From contig JBFJVB010000142.1 of the NCBI GenBank assembly GCA_041624435.1, forward strand, positions 1-8,896: 8,896 nucleotides of DNA, given 5' to 3'. The notes beneath the pieces were generated by a model that was given only the letters and a program-made list of their open reading frames with translations, was not told the origin of the DNA and ran no database searches. This stretch comes from Oceanococcus sp041624435 (GTDB taxonomy: Bacteria > Pseudomonadota > Gammaproteobacteria > Nevskiales > Oceanococcaceae). This document shows positions 1 through 7,534 of this stretch, piece after piece (position 1 is the stretch's first letter; every line of letters starts with the position of its first letter). The position numbers and the translations under genes were made by a program.

Positions 1-687
1 CCGAATTATCTGCTCGAGGTTGACAACGAACTGGTCCTTCCCGTCGGCCAGAAGATTCGCCTGCTGCTGACCGCCAATGACGTGATTCACGCCTGGTGGG
101 TACCGGCACTGGCGACCAAGAAGGACGCAGTGCCGGGTTACATCAACGAGATGTGGACCCGCATCGACGAGCCGGGTATCTATCGCGGTCAGTGCGCCGA
201 ACTGTGTGGACGCGATCATGGCTTCATGCCCATCGTGGTGCGGGCGGTGCAGCCGGAAGTCTACGCCCAGTGGATCGCTGAACGTGGCGGCAAGTCCGCC
301 ACCACGGCTGCGGTGCAGCCGGTGCAAGTGGCCAGCGCCGCAGCTGCGCCCGCGGCTGCCGCGGCCGAGCCGGCGGTGCTGAGCAAGGATGTCCTGATGG
401 CCGAAGGGGCCAAGGTGTACAAGAATTATTGCTCGGCCTGTCATCAGGCCGACGGATCAGGCATGGCGGCAGCCAATTTCCCGGCGCTGACGGGCGGTCC
501 GATCACCAACGGCCCGGTCGATGCCCACATCGATCAGGTTTTGAAAGGTAAGAACGCCATGGCCGGTTTTGCTTACCTGAAAGACCGCGAAATTGCCGCG
601 GTCGTGACCTACGAACGAAACGCGCTGGGTAACGCGGCCGGTGATCTGGTCCAGCCAGCTCAAGTCGCCGCGCGGCGCAGCAAATAA
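1..687 (+). CDS. coxB: Cytochrome c oxidase subunit II with fused C-terminal cytochrome c domain (5' end missing)
   Basis: Subunit II accepts electrons from cytochrome c at the dinuclear CuA centre, on the periplasmic side of the inner membrane, and passes them to heme a in CoxA. The frame is open from base 1, so the N-terminal membrane hairpin lies outside the window and 228 residues remain. In fragment numbering the CuA ligands are all visible: H30 in an IHAWW context, then C65, E67, C69, H73 and M76 in the CAELCGRDHGFM block. An Ala/Pro-rich linker (about 94-125) leads to a cytochrome c domain with the heme motif CSACH at 144-148 and a likely axial Met at 187 (NAMAGF). This makes a caa3-like subunit in which the electron donor is covalently attached. 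The V at 82 is an internal codon, not a start. coxA starts 21 bases downstream, in the same operon. Confidence 0.96.
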   Translation, partial: PNYLLEVDNELVLPVGQKIRLLLTANDVIHAWWVPALATKKDAVPGYINEMWTRIDEPGIYRGQCAELCGRDHGFMPIVVRAVQPEVYAQWIAERGGKSATTAAVQPVQVASAAAAPAAAAAEPAVLSKDVLMAEGAKVYKNYCSACHQADGSGMAAANFPALTGGPITNGPVDAHIDQVLKGKNAMAGFAYLKDREIAAVVTYERNALGNAAGDLVQPAQVAARRSK

Positions 688-708
688 CTTTTCCGGAGTC
701 CGAAAGAT

Positions 709-2328
709 ATGAGCGAACATCACGATCACCACGATCACGGCCCGGAACCGGGCATCATGCGGTGGGTCAAGACCACCAACCATAAAGATCTCGGCACCCT
801 GTACCTGTGGTTTGCCTTCATCATGTTCTTTATCGGCGGCCTGATGTCGCTGGTGATCCGCCTGGAGTTGTTCCAGCCGGGTCTGCAGTGGGTCAATCCT
901 GAATTTTTCAATCAGATGACCACGATGCATGCGCTGATCATGATTTTCGGGGGCGTCATGCCGGCCTTTACCGGCCTGGCCAACTGGATGATTCCAATGA
1001 TGGTCGGGGCTTCCGACCTGGCCTTGCCACGGGTCAATAACTGGGGCTTCTGGATACTGCCCTTTGCCTTCGCCCTGTTGCTGTCGACCTTGTTCATGGA
1101 CGGGGGGGCGCCGGCGGGGGGCTGGACCATGTATCCGCCACTGGTGCTGCAGACCGGTGATGCCTTTCCCTACCTGATCTTCGCGGTGCATCTGATGGGG
1201 ATCAGTTCGATCACCGGCGCGATCAACGTCATCGTCACGATTCTGAACATGCGCGCGCCTGGCATGAGCCTGCTCAAAATGCCGCTGTTTGCCTGGTCCT
1301 GGCTGATTACCGCCTACTTGCTGATCGCCACCATGCCGGTGCTGGCCGGGGCGGTCACGATGCTGCTGACCGACAAATACTTCGCCACCAGTTTCTTCAA
1401 TGCCGCCGGTGGCGGTGATCCGGTGATGTTCCAGCACGTGTTCTGGTTCTTCGGTCATCCCGAGGTCTATATCCTGATTCTGCCGGCCTTCGGGATTGTT
1501 TCCACGATCATCCCCACCTTTGCCCGCAAGACCCTGTTCGGTTATGACTCGATGGTCTACGCGATGGCGTCGATCGCCTTCCTGTCGTTCATCGTCTGGG
1601 CGCATCACATGTTTACCGTCGGCATGCCGCTGGCCGGCGAGCTGTTCTTCATGTTCGCGACGATGTTGATCGCGGTGCCAACCGGGGTGAAGGTGTTCAA
1701 CTGGGTCGCCACGATGTGGCGGGGGTCCATGACTTTCGAAACGCCGATGCTGTTTGCTCTGGGTTTCGTGTTCCTGTTTTCCCTGGGGGGCTTTTCCGGT
1801 CTGATGCTGGCCATCGCGCCGGCGGATTTCCAGTACCACGACAGCTATTTCGTGGTGGCCCATTTCCACTATGTGCTGGTACCGGGTGCGGTGTTCTCCA
1901 TCGTGGCGGGGATCTATTACTGGCTGCCGAAGTGGACCGGTCACATGTATCACGAGGGTCTGGGCAAGCTGCATTTCTGGCTGTCCGCCATCGCCGTCAA
2001 CCTGACCTTCTTCCCGCAGCATTTCTCCGGGCTGGCCGGCATGCCGCGCCGGATCCCGGATTACGCGGTGCAGTTCACCGACTGGAACGTCGTGTCTTCG
2101 GTCGGGGCGTTCATGTTCTTCATCGCCCAGTTCATCATGGCGTACAACTGGATTGCGAACTGCATCATGAGAAAGGGCGAGAAGGCGACGGCTCGCGTCT
2201 GGGAAGGCGCCCACGGCCTGGAATGGACGGTGCCGTCGCCGGCTCCGTACCACACCTTTGAAGTGCCACCGGTGATCGCGGCGGAAGAGATTACCGCGGT
2301 GCATGACGAACCGCTGACCGCGCACTAA
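709..2328 (+). CDS. coxA: Cytochrome c oxidase subunit I (A1-type heme-copper oxidase)
   Basis: This is the catalytic subunit of the terminal oxidase. It reduces O2 to water at heme a3-CuB and pumps protons across the inner membrane. The 539 residues match the usual length and contain about 12 membrane helices. Heme a ligands are H74 and H387, the heme a3 ligand is H385 (VVAHFH). CuB ligands are H250, H299 and H300, and Y254 of GHPEVY is the expected partner cross-linked to H250. The D-channel entry D103, the asparagines N110/N111 and the channel glutamate E252 are present, as is the K-channel lysine K328 (VPTGVK), so this is an A1-class enzyme. The N-terminus is His/Asp-rich (HHDHHDH), which is common in this family. 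The ATG has a GGAG at 695-698, ten bases upstream. The stop TAA is immediately followed by the GTG of a small ORF. Confidence 0.98.
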   Translation: MSEHHDHHDHGPEPGIMRWVKTTNHKDLGTLYLWFAFIMFFIGGLMSLVIRLELFQPGLQWVNPEFFNQMTTMHALIMIFGGVMPAFTGLANWMIPMMVGASDLALPRVNNWGFWILPFAFALLLSTLFMDGGAPAGGWTMYPPLVLQTGDAFPYLIFAVHLMGISSITGAINVIVTILNMRAPGMSLLKMPLFAWSWLITAYLLIATMPVLAGAVTMLLTDKYFATSFFNAAGGGDPVMFQHVFWFFGHPEVYILILPAFGIVSTIIPTFARKTLFGYDSMVYAMASIAFLSFIVWAHHMFTVGMPLAGELFFMFATMLIAVPTGVKVFNWVATMWRGSMTFETPMLFALGFVFLFSLGGFSGLMLAIAPADFQYHDSYFVVAHFHYVLVPGAVFSIVAGIYYWLPKWTGHMYHEGLGKLHFWLSAIAVNLTFFPQHFSGLAGMPRRIPDYAVQFTDWNVVSSVGAFMFFIAQFIMAYNWIANCIMRKGEKATARVWEGAHGLEWTVPSPAPYHTFEVPPVIAAEEITAVHDEPLTAH

Positions 2329-2448
2329 GTGCATCTGACGGTGACTCAGACTCCGAAAAAACGCCCCGGCAATGTGCGTCTGGCCTTGATGCTGGGTGCG
2401 GTGGCGGTGGCGTTTTATCTGGCTTTCTTTGTCGTGATGTCGCGATGA
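2329..2448 (+). CDS. Small single-TM protein between coxA and ctaG (cytochrome oxidase small assembly protein-like)
   Basis: A 40-codon reading frame (39 aa) fills the gap between coxA and ctaG. It has a short basic N-terminal part (TPKKRPGNVR) followed by one hydrophobic helix (about residues 17-36) and ends in MSR. Small one-helix proteins at this position are known in proteobacterial oxidase clusters, often annotated as small assembly proteins, and their exact role is unclear. The GTG at 2329 abuts the coxA stop (TAAGTG). A second in-frame GTG at 2341 would give 35 aa. Neither has a convincing Shine-Dalgarno sequence, so translational coupling to coxA is likely. The TGA stop overlaps the ctaG ATG as ATGA. 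Position, couplings and the basic-then-hydrophobic pattern support a real gene; the start is uncertain. Confidence 0.72.
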   Translation: MHLTVTQTPKKRPGNVRLALMLGAVAVAFYLAFFVVMSR

Positions 2449-2984
2449 AATGGCCGGTCGCGAAATGGCAACTGGCCCGGTTATCCGGGCTGGTTCTGGG
2501 CATGTTCTGCTTTGGCTACGTTCTGGTGCCCCTGTACGGCATCATCTGTGACATCACCGGCTTGAACGGTCAGAACAGCGGCATGCAACTGCAGGCCAGC
2601 GTTGAGGAAGCGCCGGACCCGGATCGACTGGTCCGGGTCGAGTTCCTGACCACGGTGAACAACCACCTGGACTGGGATTTCGGCGTCGAGGTCAATTCGA
2701 TGGAAGTTCATCCGGGGCAGCTGTATACCGTGAACTTCTTCGCCGAAAACCGCACCGGCAACGACTATATTGCCCAGGCCAGGCCCAGCGTGGTGCCCTG
2801 GAATGCAGCCCGCTACGTACGCAAGACCGAGTGCTTCTGTTTTTCCCAGCAGCCCTTGTCCGCGCATGAACGCAAGGCGATGCCGATGCGGTTCATGCTC
2901 GACCCGGCGCTGCCTGCCGAAGTCACCACGGTGACCTTGTCTTACACGATGTTTGATGCAACCGCGCTGGCCCAGGCCGGCTAG
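2445..2984 (+). CDS. ctaG: Cytochrome c oxidase assembly protein CtaG/Cox11
   Basis: Cox11-family protein that delivers copper to the CuB site of subunit I. It is anchored by one N-terminal helix (about residues 14-32), with a periplasmic immunoglobulin-like copper-binding domain. At 179 residues it has the normal family length. The copper-binding CFCF signature is present with C130 and C132, and the third conserved Cys is C35, just after the helix in PLYGIIC. The C-terminal block with LSYTMFD is also typical. The start ATG overlaps the stop of the preceding small ORF (ATGA) and has no strong ribosome-binding site of its own, which suggests translational coupling. It lies between coxA and coxC, so it is probably made together with the subunits it helps to metallate. 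Confidence 0.96.
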   Translation: MKWPVAKWQLARLSGLVLGMFCFGYVLVPLYGIICDITGLNGQNSGMQLQASVEEAPDPDRLVRVEFLTTVNNHLDWDFGVEVNSMEVHPGQLYTVNFFAENRTGNDYIAQARPSVVPWNAARYVRKTECFCFSQQPLSAHERKAMPMRFMLDPALPAEVTTVTLSYTMFDATALAQAG

Positions 2985-3010
2985 TTACGAGCTATTGGAG
3001 TAGCAATACG

Positions 3011-3877
3011 ATGTCTACCAAAACAGGCGGATACTTTGTCCCGGCGCCCAGCGCATGGCCCTTTTACCTGACGCTCGGTCTGTTCCTGATGGTCCAGGGC
3101 GTGGCTACGTACCTGAACGGCCATGGCGGCTCGCCCCTGACCTGGATTGGTCTGGTCATCGTGATTGCGCTGGTCACGATCTGGTTGCGCGGCGTGATCC
3201 TGGAATCAGAGACCGGCAAGTACAACGATCAGGTGGACATGACCTACCGCTGGGGTATGGGCTGGTTCATCTTCTCCGAAGTGATGTTCTTTGCCGCGTT
3301 CTTCGGCGCCCTGTTCTACGCGCGTCAGCTGTCCTTGCCCTGGCTGAGCGGGGAAGGCGGTGAAGTGATGACCAACGCGGTGTTGTGGCCCGATTTCGAA
3401 AATGTCTGGCCTACCAACGGGCCGGGTGCTCTGGGAGGCGATTTCGGCATTATTCCGCCCTGGGGTATTCCGTTCCTGAACACCCTGATCCTGCTGACCA
3501 GTGGCGTCACCCTGACGTTTGCCCACCATGGCTTGATTGAAGACAAACCGCGTTCGACCGTAGTGGCCTGGATGCTGGCCACCGTCGCGCTGGGTTTGGT
3601 CTTCCTGTACTTCCAGGCCGGGGAATACGTCGAGGCCTATCAGCATTTGAATCTGACCATGGAATCGGGAATTTACGGTTCGACGTTCTTCATGCTGACC
3701 GGTTTTCACGGCATGCACGTGACCCTGGGGACGATCATGCTGATCGTGATCACCGCACGACTGGCCAAGGGCCATTTCAAGGCGGATTCCCATTTCGGTT
3801 TCGAAGGTGTGGCCTGGTACTGGCACTTCGTCGACGTGGTCTGGCTGGGCTTGTTCATCTTCGTGTATATCGTCTAG
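3011..3877 (+). CDS. coxC: Cytochrome c oxidase subunit III
   Basis: Subunit III is a seven-helix integral membrane protein that stabilises the catalytic core and supports proton uptake; it binds no metal. The 288 residues begin MSTKTGGYFVPAPSAWPF, a typical start for the family. The membrane-embedded glutamate E90 in FIFSEVMFF corresponds by motif to the conserved DCCD-reactive residue. Further family blocks are GFHGMHVTLGT and the C-terminal HFGFEGVAWYWHFVDVVW. The ATG is preceded by GGAG at 2997-3000, spaced ten bases, the same arrangement as at coxA. The gene follows ctaG by 26 bases and is the last of the structural block: a strong hairpin terminator begins 20 bases after its stop. Confidence 0.97.
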   Translation: MSTKTGGYFVPAPSAWPFYLTLGLFLMVQGVATYLNGHGGSPLTWIGLVIVIALVTIWLRGVILESETGKYNDQVDMTYRWGMGWFIFSEVMFFAAFFGALFYARQLSLPWLSGEGGEVMTNAVLWPDFENVWPTNGPGALGGDFGIIPPWGIPFLNTLILLTSGVTLTFAHHGLIEDKPRSTVVAWMLATVALGLVFLYFQAGEYVEAYQHLNLTMESGIYGSTFFMLTGFHGMHVTLGTIMLIVITARLAKGHFKADSHFGFEGVAWYWHFVDVVWLGLFIFVYIV

Positions 3878-3897
3878 AACGGCCCGTCGCTAGCTAG

Positions 3898-3922
3898 AAA
3901 AGGGCGCCCCGGCGCCCTTTTT
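3898..3922. terminator. Bidirectional intrinsic terminator between coxC and the minus-strand DUF2909-like gene
   Basis: AAAA at 3898-3901 is followed by the stem arm GGGCGC (3902-3907), a four-base loop CCCG (3908-3911), the arm GCGCCC (3912-3917), then five T residues to 3922. The flanking A and T tracts make it work in either direction. It ends the coxC transcript and the convergent minus-strand gene, whose stop codon is at 3928-3930. Confidence 0.9.
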
Positions 3923-3927
3923 CATGT

Positions 3928-4137
3928 TCAGGGTTGCAGCCCGTGTGGCTGAATCCAGCCCAGCAGATAGCCCAGGACCAGAAACAGAATCAGGCTCACG
4001 GACAGGCCCACGCGCACCATCAAGGCATTGACGGTACGCTTCTTCGGCCCGCGGTCATGCATCAGAAAGAACATGGCGAAGCCCAGCGACGTGATGATGG
4101 CGATCAAGGCCAAAGTGATGATGATATTCATGGACAT
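3928..4137 (-). CDS. Twin-transmembrane protein, DUF2909-like
   Basis: This 69-aa protein starts MSMNIIITLALIAIITSLG. It has two hydrophobic helices (about 4-25 and 42-62) joined by a basic loop containing HDRGPKKR. Small two-helix proteins of this kind (DUF2909) sit on the opposite strand between coxC and SURF1 in related oxidase clusters, which suggests an accessory role in the oxidase; no function is established. The frame remains open upstream to about 4932, but that extension is antisense to SURF1, so the ATG at 4137 (or the second one at 4131) is the sensible start. The ribosome-binding site is weak. The gene converges on coxC at the shared terminator and diverges from SURF1 with only six bases between start codons, so its promoter should lie inside the SURF1 coding region. 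Confidence 0.85.
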   Translation of the reverse strand: MSMNIIITLALIAIITSLGFAMFFLMHDRGPKKRTVNALMVRVGLSVSLILFLVLGYLLGWIQPHGLQP

Positions 4138-4143
4138 GCCCAG

Positions 4144-4851
4144 TTGAAATTCCGGCCACCGGTCTGGGCCGTGTTGCTGACCCTGAGCGCGGTATTGCTG
4201 TTTGCGACACTGTCGCACTGGCAATACCAGCGCGGACAGCAGAAGGCGGATATCATAGCGGCTCGCGCCGCTGCTGCGCGCAGCGTGCCGCTGCGGGTGA
4301 GATCCGGCGCGGCGTTGCCGGAGCATGGTCGGCGGATTCATCTGCAAGGCTACTGGCAGAGTGAGCAGCAGGTCCTGCTGGATAATCAAACCCGTGGTCG
4401 TCTGGTCGGCGTGCAGGTCTGGACCCCGCTGCGACTGCAGGGTAGCGAATTCCGCGTCCTGGTCAATCGCGGCTGGCTGAGGACTTCGGCCTACCGGGAT
4501 GTACTCCCGGATACCGGTGATCTGCCTGACGGACTGGTGGAGGTGAGCGGATTTTGGCGAGATCTGCCGCGCGCCGGACTGAATGCGGCGGCGGGAGCGT
4601 GCGAGGCCGGCAGGCGTTGGCCGCAACGCTTGAACTATCCGCAGATCGAACAATTGCGCTGCCTGTATGGGGCGTCGCTGGCCAACGGCCTGCTGTTGCT
4701 CGATCCGCAGGCCAGTCACGGGTTTGTCCGGGAATGGACGGATCTGGGCATCAAGCCGGTACGGCATTACGGCTATGCGATTCAATGGGGGGCGTTGCTG
4801 CTGACCGCCCTGATCCTGTTTGTAGTACTTAATTTGAAGCGAACACCCTGA
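4144..4851 (+). CDS. SURF1 family cytochrome oxidase assembly protein
   Basis: SURF1 (Shy1) proteins help insert heme A into subunit I during assembly. They have an N-terminal and a C-terminal helix flanking a periplasmic domain. The frame is open upstream, but the nearest ATG in frame (4057) lies deep in the opposing gene. The TTG at 4144 gives 235 residues beginning MKFRPPVWAV, which puts the first helix (about 6-24) at the usual place. Family landmarks are WQYQRGQQK (26-34), LLDNQTRGRLVG (78-89), VLVNRGW (105-111), and the C-terminal HYGYAIQWG (208-216) leading into the last helix. A weak GGA at 4132-4134 precedes the TTG. The TGA stop overlaps the next ATG by one base (TGATG at 4849-4853), indicating coupling. 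TTG as start is an inference. Confidence 0.92.
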   Translation: MKFRPPVWAVLLTLSAVLLFATLSHWQYQRGQQKADIIAARAAAARSVPLRVRSGAALPEHGRRIHLQGYWQSEQQVLLDNQTRGRLVGVQVWTPLRLQGSEFRVLVNRGWLRTSAYRDVLPDTGDLPDGLVEVSGFWRDLPRAGLNAAAGACEAGRRWPQRLNYPQIEQLRCLYGASLANGLLLLDPQASHGFVREWTDLGIKPVRHYGYAIQWGALLLTALILFVVLNLKRTP

Positions 4852-5438
4852 TGACACCAACCAACCGTAACCGGGTGAAGCTGCTGCTTCTGGCCGGCCT
4901 GTTCTTCGCCCCCATGCTGATTGCGATCGCACTCTATTTCGGGCCGGAGGACTGGAAGCCCAGCGGCAGCACCGCTCACGGTCATTTGCTCACGCCCGCC
5001 CGGCCGATCCCGGCGCTGTCTTTCGAACAGGCCGATGGCAGCGCCGAGACGCTGCTGGGCCAGTGGACCGTGATGCATCTGGGCGTGGGCCCGTGTCTGG
5101 ATGACTGTCGCGCGCGCCTGTGGCAAACCCGGCAAATGCGCAGTCTGTTGCATCGTCGGCGTGGACGGGTGCAGCGGGCGTATCTGGTGCACGAGGCCGC
5201 CGAAGCCGTGGGCCTGGCCGATGAGCTTGCGGCCGAGCACCCGCGGCTGAAGGTGCTGCGCCTGGCGCCTGCCCAGCGTGAAGAGTTCCAGCGCTGGCTG
5301 GGGGAACTGACCGTGCGTGAACCGGTGCTGCTGATCGATCCGCTGGGGAACCTGCTGATGTATTACGGCGACGAATTACCGCTCAAGGGCATGTTGTCGG
5401 ACATCAAGCGGCTGCTGAAACTGTCCAATATCGGCTAG
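4851..5438 (+). CDS. Membrane-anchored SCO/thioredoxin-like protein of the oxidase cluster
   Basis: A 195-aa protein with an N-terminal membrane anchor (about 9-30) followed by a soluble domain that should face the periplasm. The soluble part looks like a diverged thioredoxin/SCO fold: a strand with VMHLGVGPC, a C82-L-D-D-C86 pair matching the CXXXC spacing of SCO proteins, and a later LLIDPLGNLLMYY block (161-172) resembling the IDPxG strand of SCO and thioredoxin-like proteins. SCO proteins bind copper with the two Cys and a downstream His; no His is found near the expected position before LLIDP. It may therefore be a redox or structural assembly factor and not a standard copper donor, which is inference. 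Comparable genes of unknown function lie between SURF1 and ctaA in other gammaproteobacterial clusters. It is coupled to SURF1 by the TGATG overlap. Confidence 0.85.
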   Translation: MTPTNRNRVKLLLLAGLFFAPMLIAIALYFGPEDWKPSGSTAHGHLLTPARPIPALSFEQADGSAETLLGQWTVMHLGVGPCLDDCRARLWQTRQMRSLLHRRRGRVQRAYLVHEAAEAVGLADELAAEHPRLKVLRLAPAQREEFQRWLGELTVREPVLLIDPLGNLLMYYGDELPLKGMLSDIKRLLKLSNIG

Positions 5439-5505
5439 TTGTTATTATTTGCACGTTGTGGCGATGGCTGCGGCGTGCTCTTTCAATTCAGGATTGACTC
5501 TGCTC

Positions 5506-6522
5506 GTGTCTGATTCGATTTACAAAAACCTGGCCCTGTTCACCCTGCTGCTGTGTCTGGGCATCATCGTGCTGGGTGCCTATGTGCGTCTGTCCGATGC
5601 CGGACTGGGCTGTCCGGACTGGCCGGGCTGCTACGGCCAGTTGACCGTGCCGGCCCAGGCCGCCGACGTTCAGGCGGCGTATCCGGAACGGCCGCTGGAG
5701 GCCGCCAAGGCCTGGAAGGAAATGGTCCATCGTTACTTCGCGTCCAGTCTGGGCCTGCTGATTCTGGCGCTGGCTTTCTTCGGCTGGCGCCGCGGCCCGC
5801 CGCGTGCCTTGCTGGCCGGTCTGGTTGGTCTGGTGATTTTTCAGGGCATCCTGGGCATGTGGACGGTGACCTGGCAGCTCAAGCCTCTGGCTGTCACCGG
5901 CCATCTGCTGGGGGGCATGGGTACCATGGCCCTGCTGGTCTGGCTGAATCTGCTGTTACGGCCGGTGCCGGCGGCACGCGGCCTTGCAGCGCTGCGTGGC
6001 CTGGCCCTGTTCGGCCTGCTGGTATTGATCGGGCAGGTTTTTCTGGGCGGCTGGACCAGCAGTAACTATGCAGCCCTGGCCTGTCCGGATTTTCCCACCT
6101 GCCATCGGCAGTGGTGGCCGGAGGCGGATTTTGGTGAGGGCTTCGTGCTGTGGCGGGGGCTGGGTATCAATTACGAATTTGGCATTCTGGACAGCCCGGC
6201 TCGCGTCGCCATTCACTGGGCGCATCGCCTCGGCGCGGTGCTGACCAGCCTGGTACTGCTGGCCCTGCTGTGGCGCCTATGGCGGCAGACCACGGCGCGG
6301 GTTCTTGCGCTGGTCCTGGGCGGCGCCTTGCTGTTGCAGCTCAGCCTGGGCATCGCCAGTGTCAAGCTGGGTTTGCCTTTGGTCGTCGCCGCCGCTCACA
6401 ATGCCGGGGCGGCCCTGCTGATACTGAGTTTGACGGTCATCAATGTACAGGCCCGGCGTGAGCATCGGCTCTCGCGGCAGTCACAGCGATCAGGAGAGGC
6501 GGCATGCACGCAATCAGCGTGA
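5506..6522 (+). CDS. ctaA: Heme A synthase (CtaA/COX15)
   Basis: Inner-membrane enzyme that oxidises the C8 methyl of heme O to a formyl group, giving heme A for the oxidase. From the GTG at 5506 it has 338 residues and about eight helices in two four-helix halves. Conserved residues are E72 and H75 (EMVHR), H133 (TGHLLGG), H240 (HWAHRLG) and H298 (AAHNAG), the likely heme ligands. Two Cys pairs of the family are present: C36/C42 (GCPDWPGC) and C193/C199 (ACPDFPTC). The start is not certain. GTG 5506 places the first helix as in homologues and has a CAGGA 12 bases upstream, whereas ATG 5464 or TTG 5449 would add 14 or 19 residues. The 3' end overlaps ctaB by 19 bases. Confidence 0.95.
   Translation: MSDSIYKNLALFTLLLCLGIIVLGAYVRLSDAGLGCPDWPGCYGQLTVPAQAADVQAAYPERPLEAAKAWKEMVHRYFASSLGLLILALAFFGWRRGPPRALLAGLVGLVIFQGILGMWTVTWQLKPLAVTGHLLGGMGTMALLVWLNLLLRPVPAARGLAALRGLALFGLLVLIGQVFLGGWTSSNYAALACPDFPTCHRQWWPEADFGEGFVLWRGLGINYEFGILDSPARVAIHWAHRLGAVLTSLVLLALLWRLWRQTTARVLALVLGGALLLQLSLGIASVKLGLPLVVAAAHNAGAALLILSLTVINVQARREHRLSRQSQRSGEAACTQSA
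6492..6496 (+). promoter_or_regulatory. Ribosome-binding site of ctaB inside the ctaA 3' end
   Basis: AGGAG lies seven bases before the ATG at 6504. It is the best Shine-Dalgarno in the second block and fixes the ctaB start within the last codons of ctaA, so the 19-base overlap is real. Confidence 0.85.
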
Positions 6523-7397
6523 TCAATCGGGACCGGATGCGGGAATATTACGAGCTGACCAAGCCGCGGGTGGTGTTTCTGCTGGTGTTTACTGCGGTCA
6601 TCGGCATGTTCCTGGCCACGCCCGGCGTGGTGCCCTGGCCGATCCTGTTCGGCGGCGGGGCGGGCATCTGGTTATGCTCATCCTGCGCTGCCGTGCTGAA
6701 TCAATGGGCCGACCGAGAAGCCGATGCACGCATGGCCCGCACCCGACGTCGGCCGCTGCCGACCGGCAGTCTGAGCGATGCCGAAGCGCTGGGCTTTGCC
6801 GCCGTCCTGGGCGTGACCGGCGCGGGCCTGCTCTACTGGCTGACCAATCCGCTGACCATGTGGCTGACGCTGCTGTCGCTGGTCGGCTATGCGGTGGTCT
6901 ACACCCTGTTCCTGAAACGCGCGACGCCGCAGAACATCGTGATCGGCGGGGCGGCCGGGGCGGCGCCGCCGTTGCTGGGCTGGACCGCGGTGACCGGCGA
7001 AATCCATGCCCATGCCCTGATTCTGTTCCTGATCATCTTTGCCTGGACCCCGCCGCATTTCTGGGCCCTGGCGATCGACCGCCGTGAGGAATATGCCAAG
7101 GCGGGAATCCCGATGCTGCCCGTGACCCACGGCGTGCATTTCACCAGCGTGCAGATCCTGCTGTATACCGCCATCCTGTTCGCGGTTTCGCTGTTGCCCT
7201 TCGTGGCGAAAATGAGTGGCTGGCTGTATCTGGCCGGAGCTCTGCCGCTGGGCGGCTTGTACCTGCTGTGGTCGTGGAATTTGCTGCGCAAGCCGGATGC
7301 GGAGCTGCCGCGGCGGCTGTTCAATTACTCCATCGTGTACCTGATGGCGATCTTTGCGCTACTGCTACTGGACCATTATCTACTGCCGCTGAGCTGA
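6504..7397 (+). CDS. ctaB: Protoheme IX farnesyltransferase (heme O synthase, CtaB/CyoE/COX10)
   Basis: UbiA-family integral membrane prenyltransferase that attaches a farnesyl group to heme B to make heme O, the substrate of CtaA. The 297 residues match the family. The first Mg-diphosphate motif is N66-Q-W-A-D70-R-E-A-D74, followed by ARTRRRPLPTG. The heme O synthase signature follows: LKRATPQNIVIGG (137-149), PPLLGW (155-160), WTPPHFWALAID (181-192) and EEYAKAGIPMLPV (195-207), which holds the second conserved region. It begins within ctaA and ends the assembly block. No convincing intrinsic terminator follows the stop. Confidence 0.97.
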   Translation: MHAISVINRDRMREYYELTKPRVVFLLVFTAVIGMFLATPGVVPWPILFGGGAGIWLCSSCAAVLNQWADREADARMARTRRRPLPTGSLSDAEALGFAAVLGVTGAGLLYWLTNPLTMWLTLLSLVGYAVVYTLFLKRATPQNIVIGGAAGAAPPLLGWTAVTGEIHAHALILFLIIFAWTPPHFWALAIDRREEYAKAGIPMLPVTHGVHFTSVQILLYTAILFAVSLLPFVAKMSGWLYLAGALPLGGLYLLWSWNLLRKPDAELPRRLFNYSIVYLMAIFALLLLDHYLLPLS

Positions 7398-7534
7398 GCA
7401 AAGCCCCGAGGCATTCCGCTGTCCCGCTGTTTCTTTGCCAGTGCGACCCTGGTCGCCGACCCGGCTGGCCATGGCTGGATCTGCTGCCGCTGCTCAGTCG
7501 GGCCGCGCGGACCGATGGCAAGAGACAGAGGGTC

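Noticed and set aside
457..2334. A 625-codon open frame on the minus strand opposite coxA
   Set aside because: It is antisense to a clear, full-length coxA, is dominated by His, Arg, Gln and Asp as expected from reading a GC-rich hydrophobic gene backwards, and shows no domain pattern.
3877..3900. CTAG-rich stretch (TCTAGA, GCTAGCTAG) after coxC
   Set aside because: It is short and partly formed by the coxC stop codon, with no inverted repeat or mobile-element boundary around it.
4138..4932. N-terminal extension of the DUF2909-like gene to 334 residues
   Set aside because: The extension is antisense to SURF1 and of unnatural composition. The two-helix protein starting at 4137 has the expected length and N-terminus.
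5443..5448. TATTAT as a -10 box for a ctaA promoter
   Set aside because: No acceptable -35 hexamer lies 16-18 bases upstream, and the gene is closely spaced in an apparent operon.
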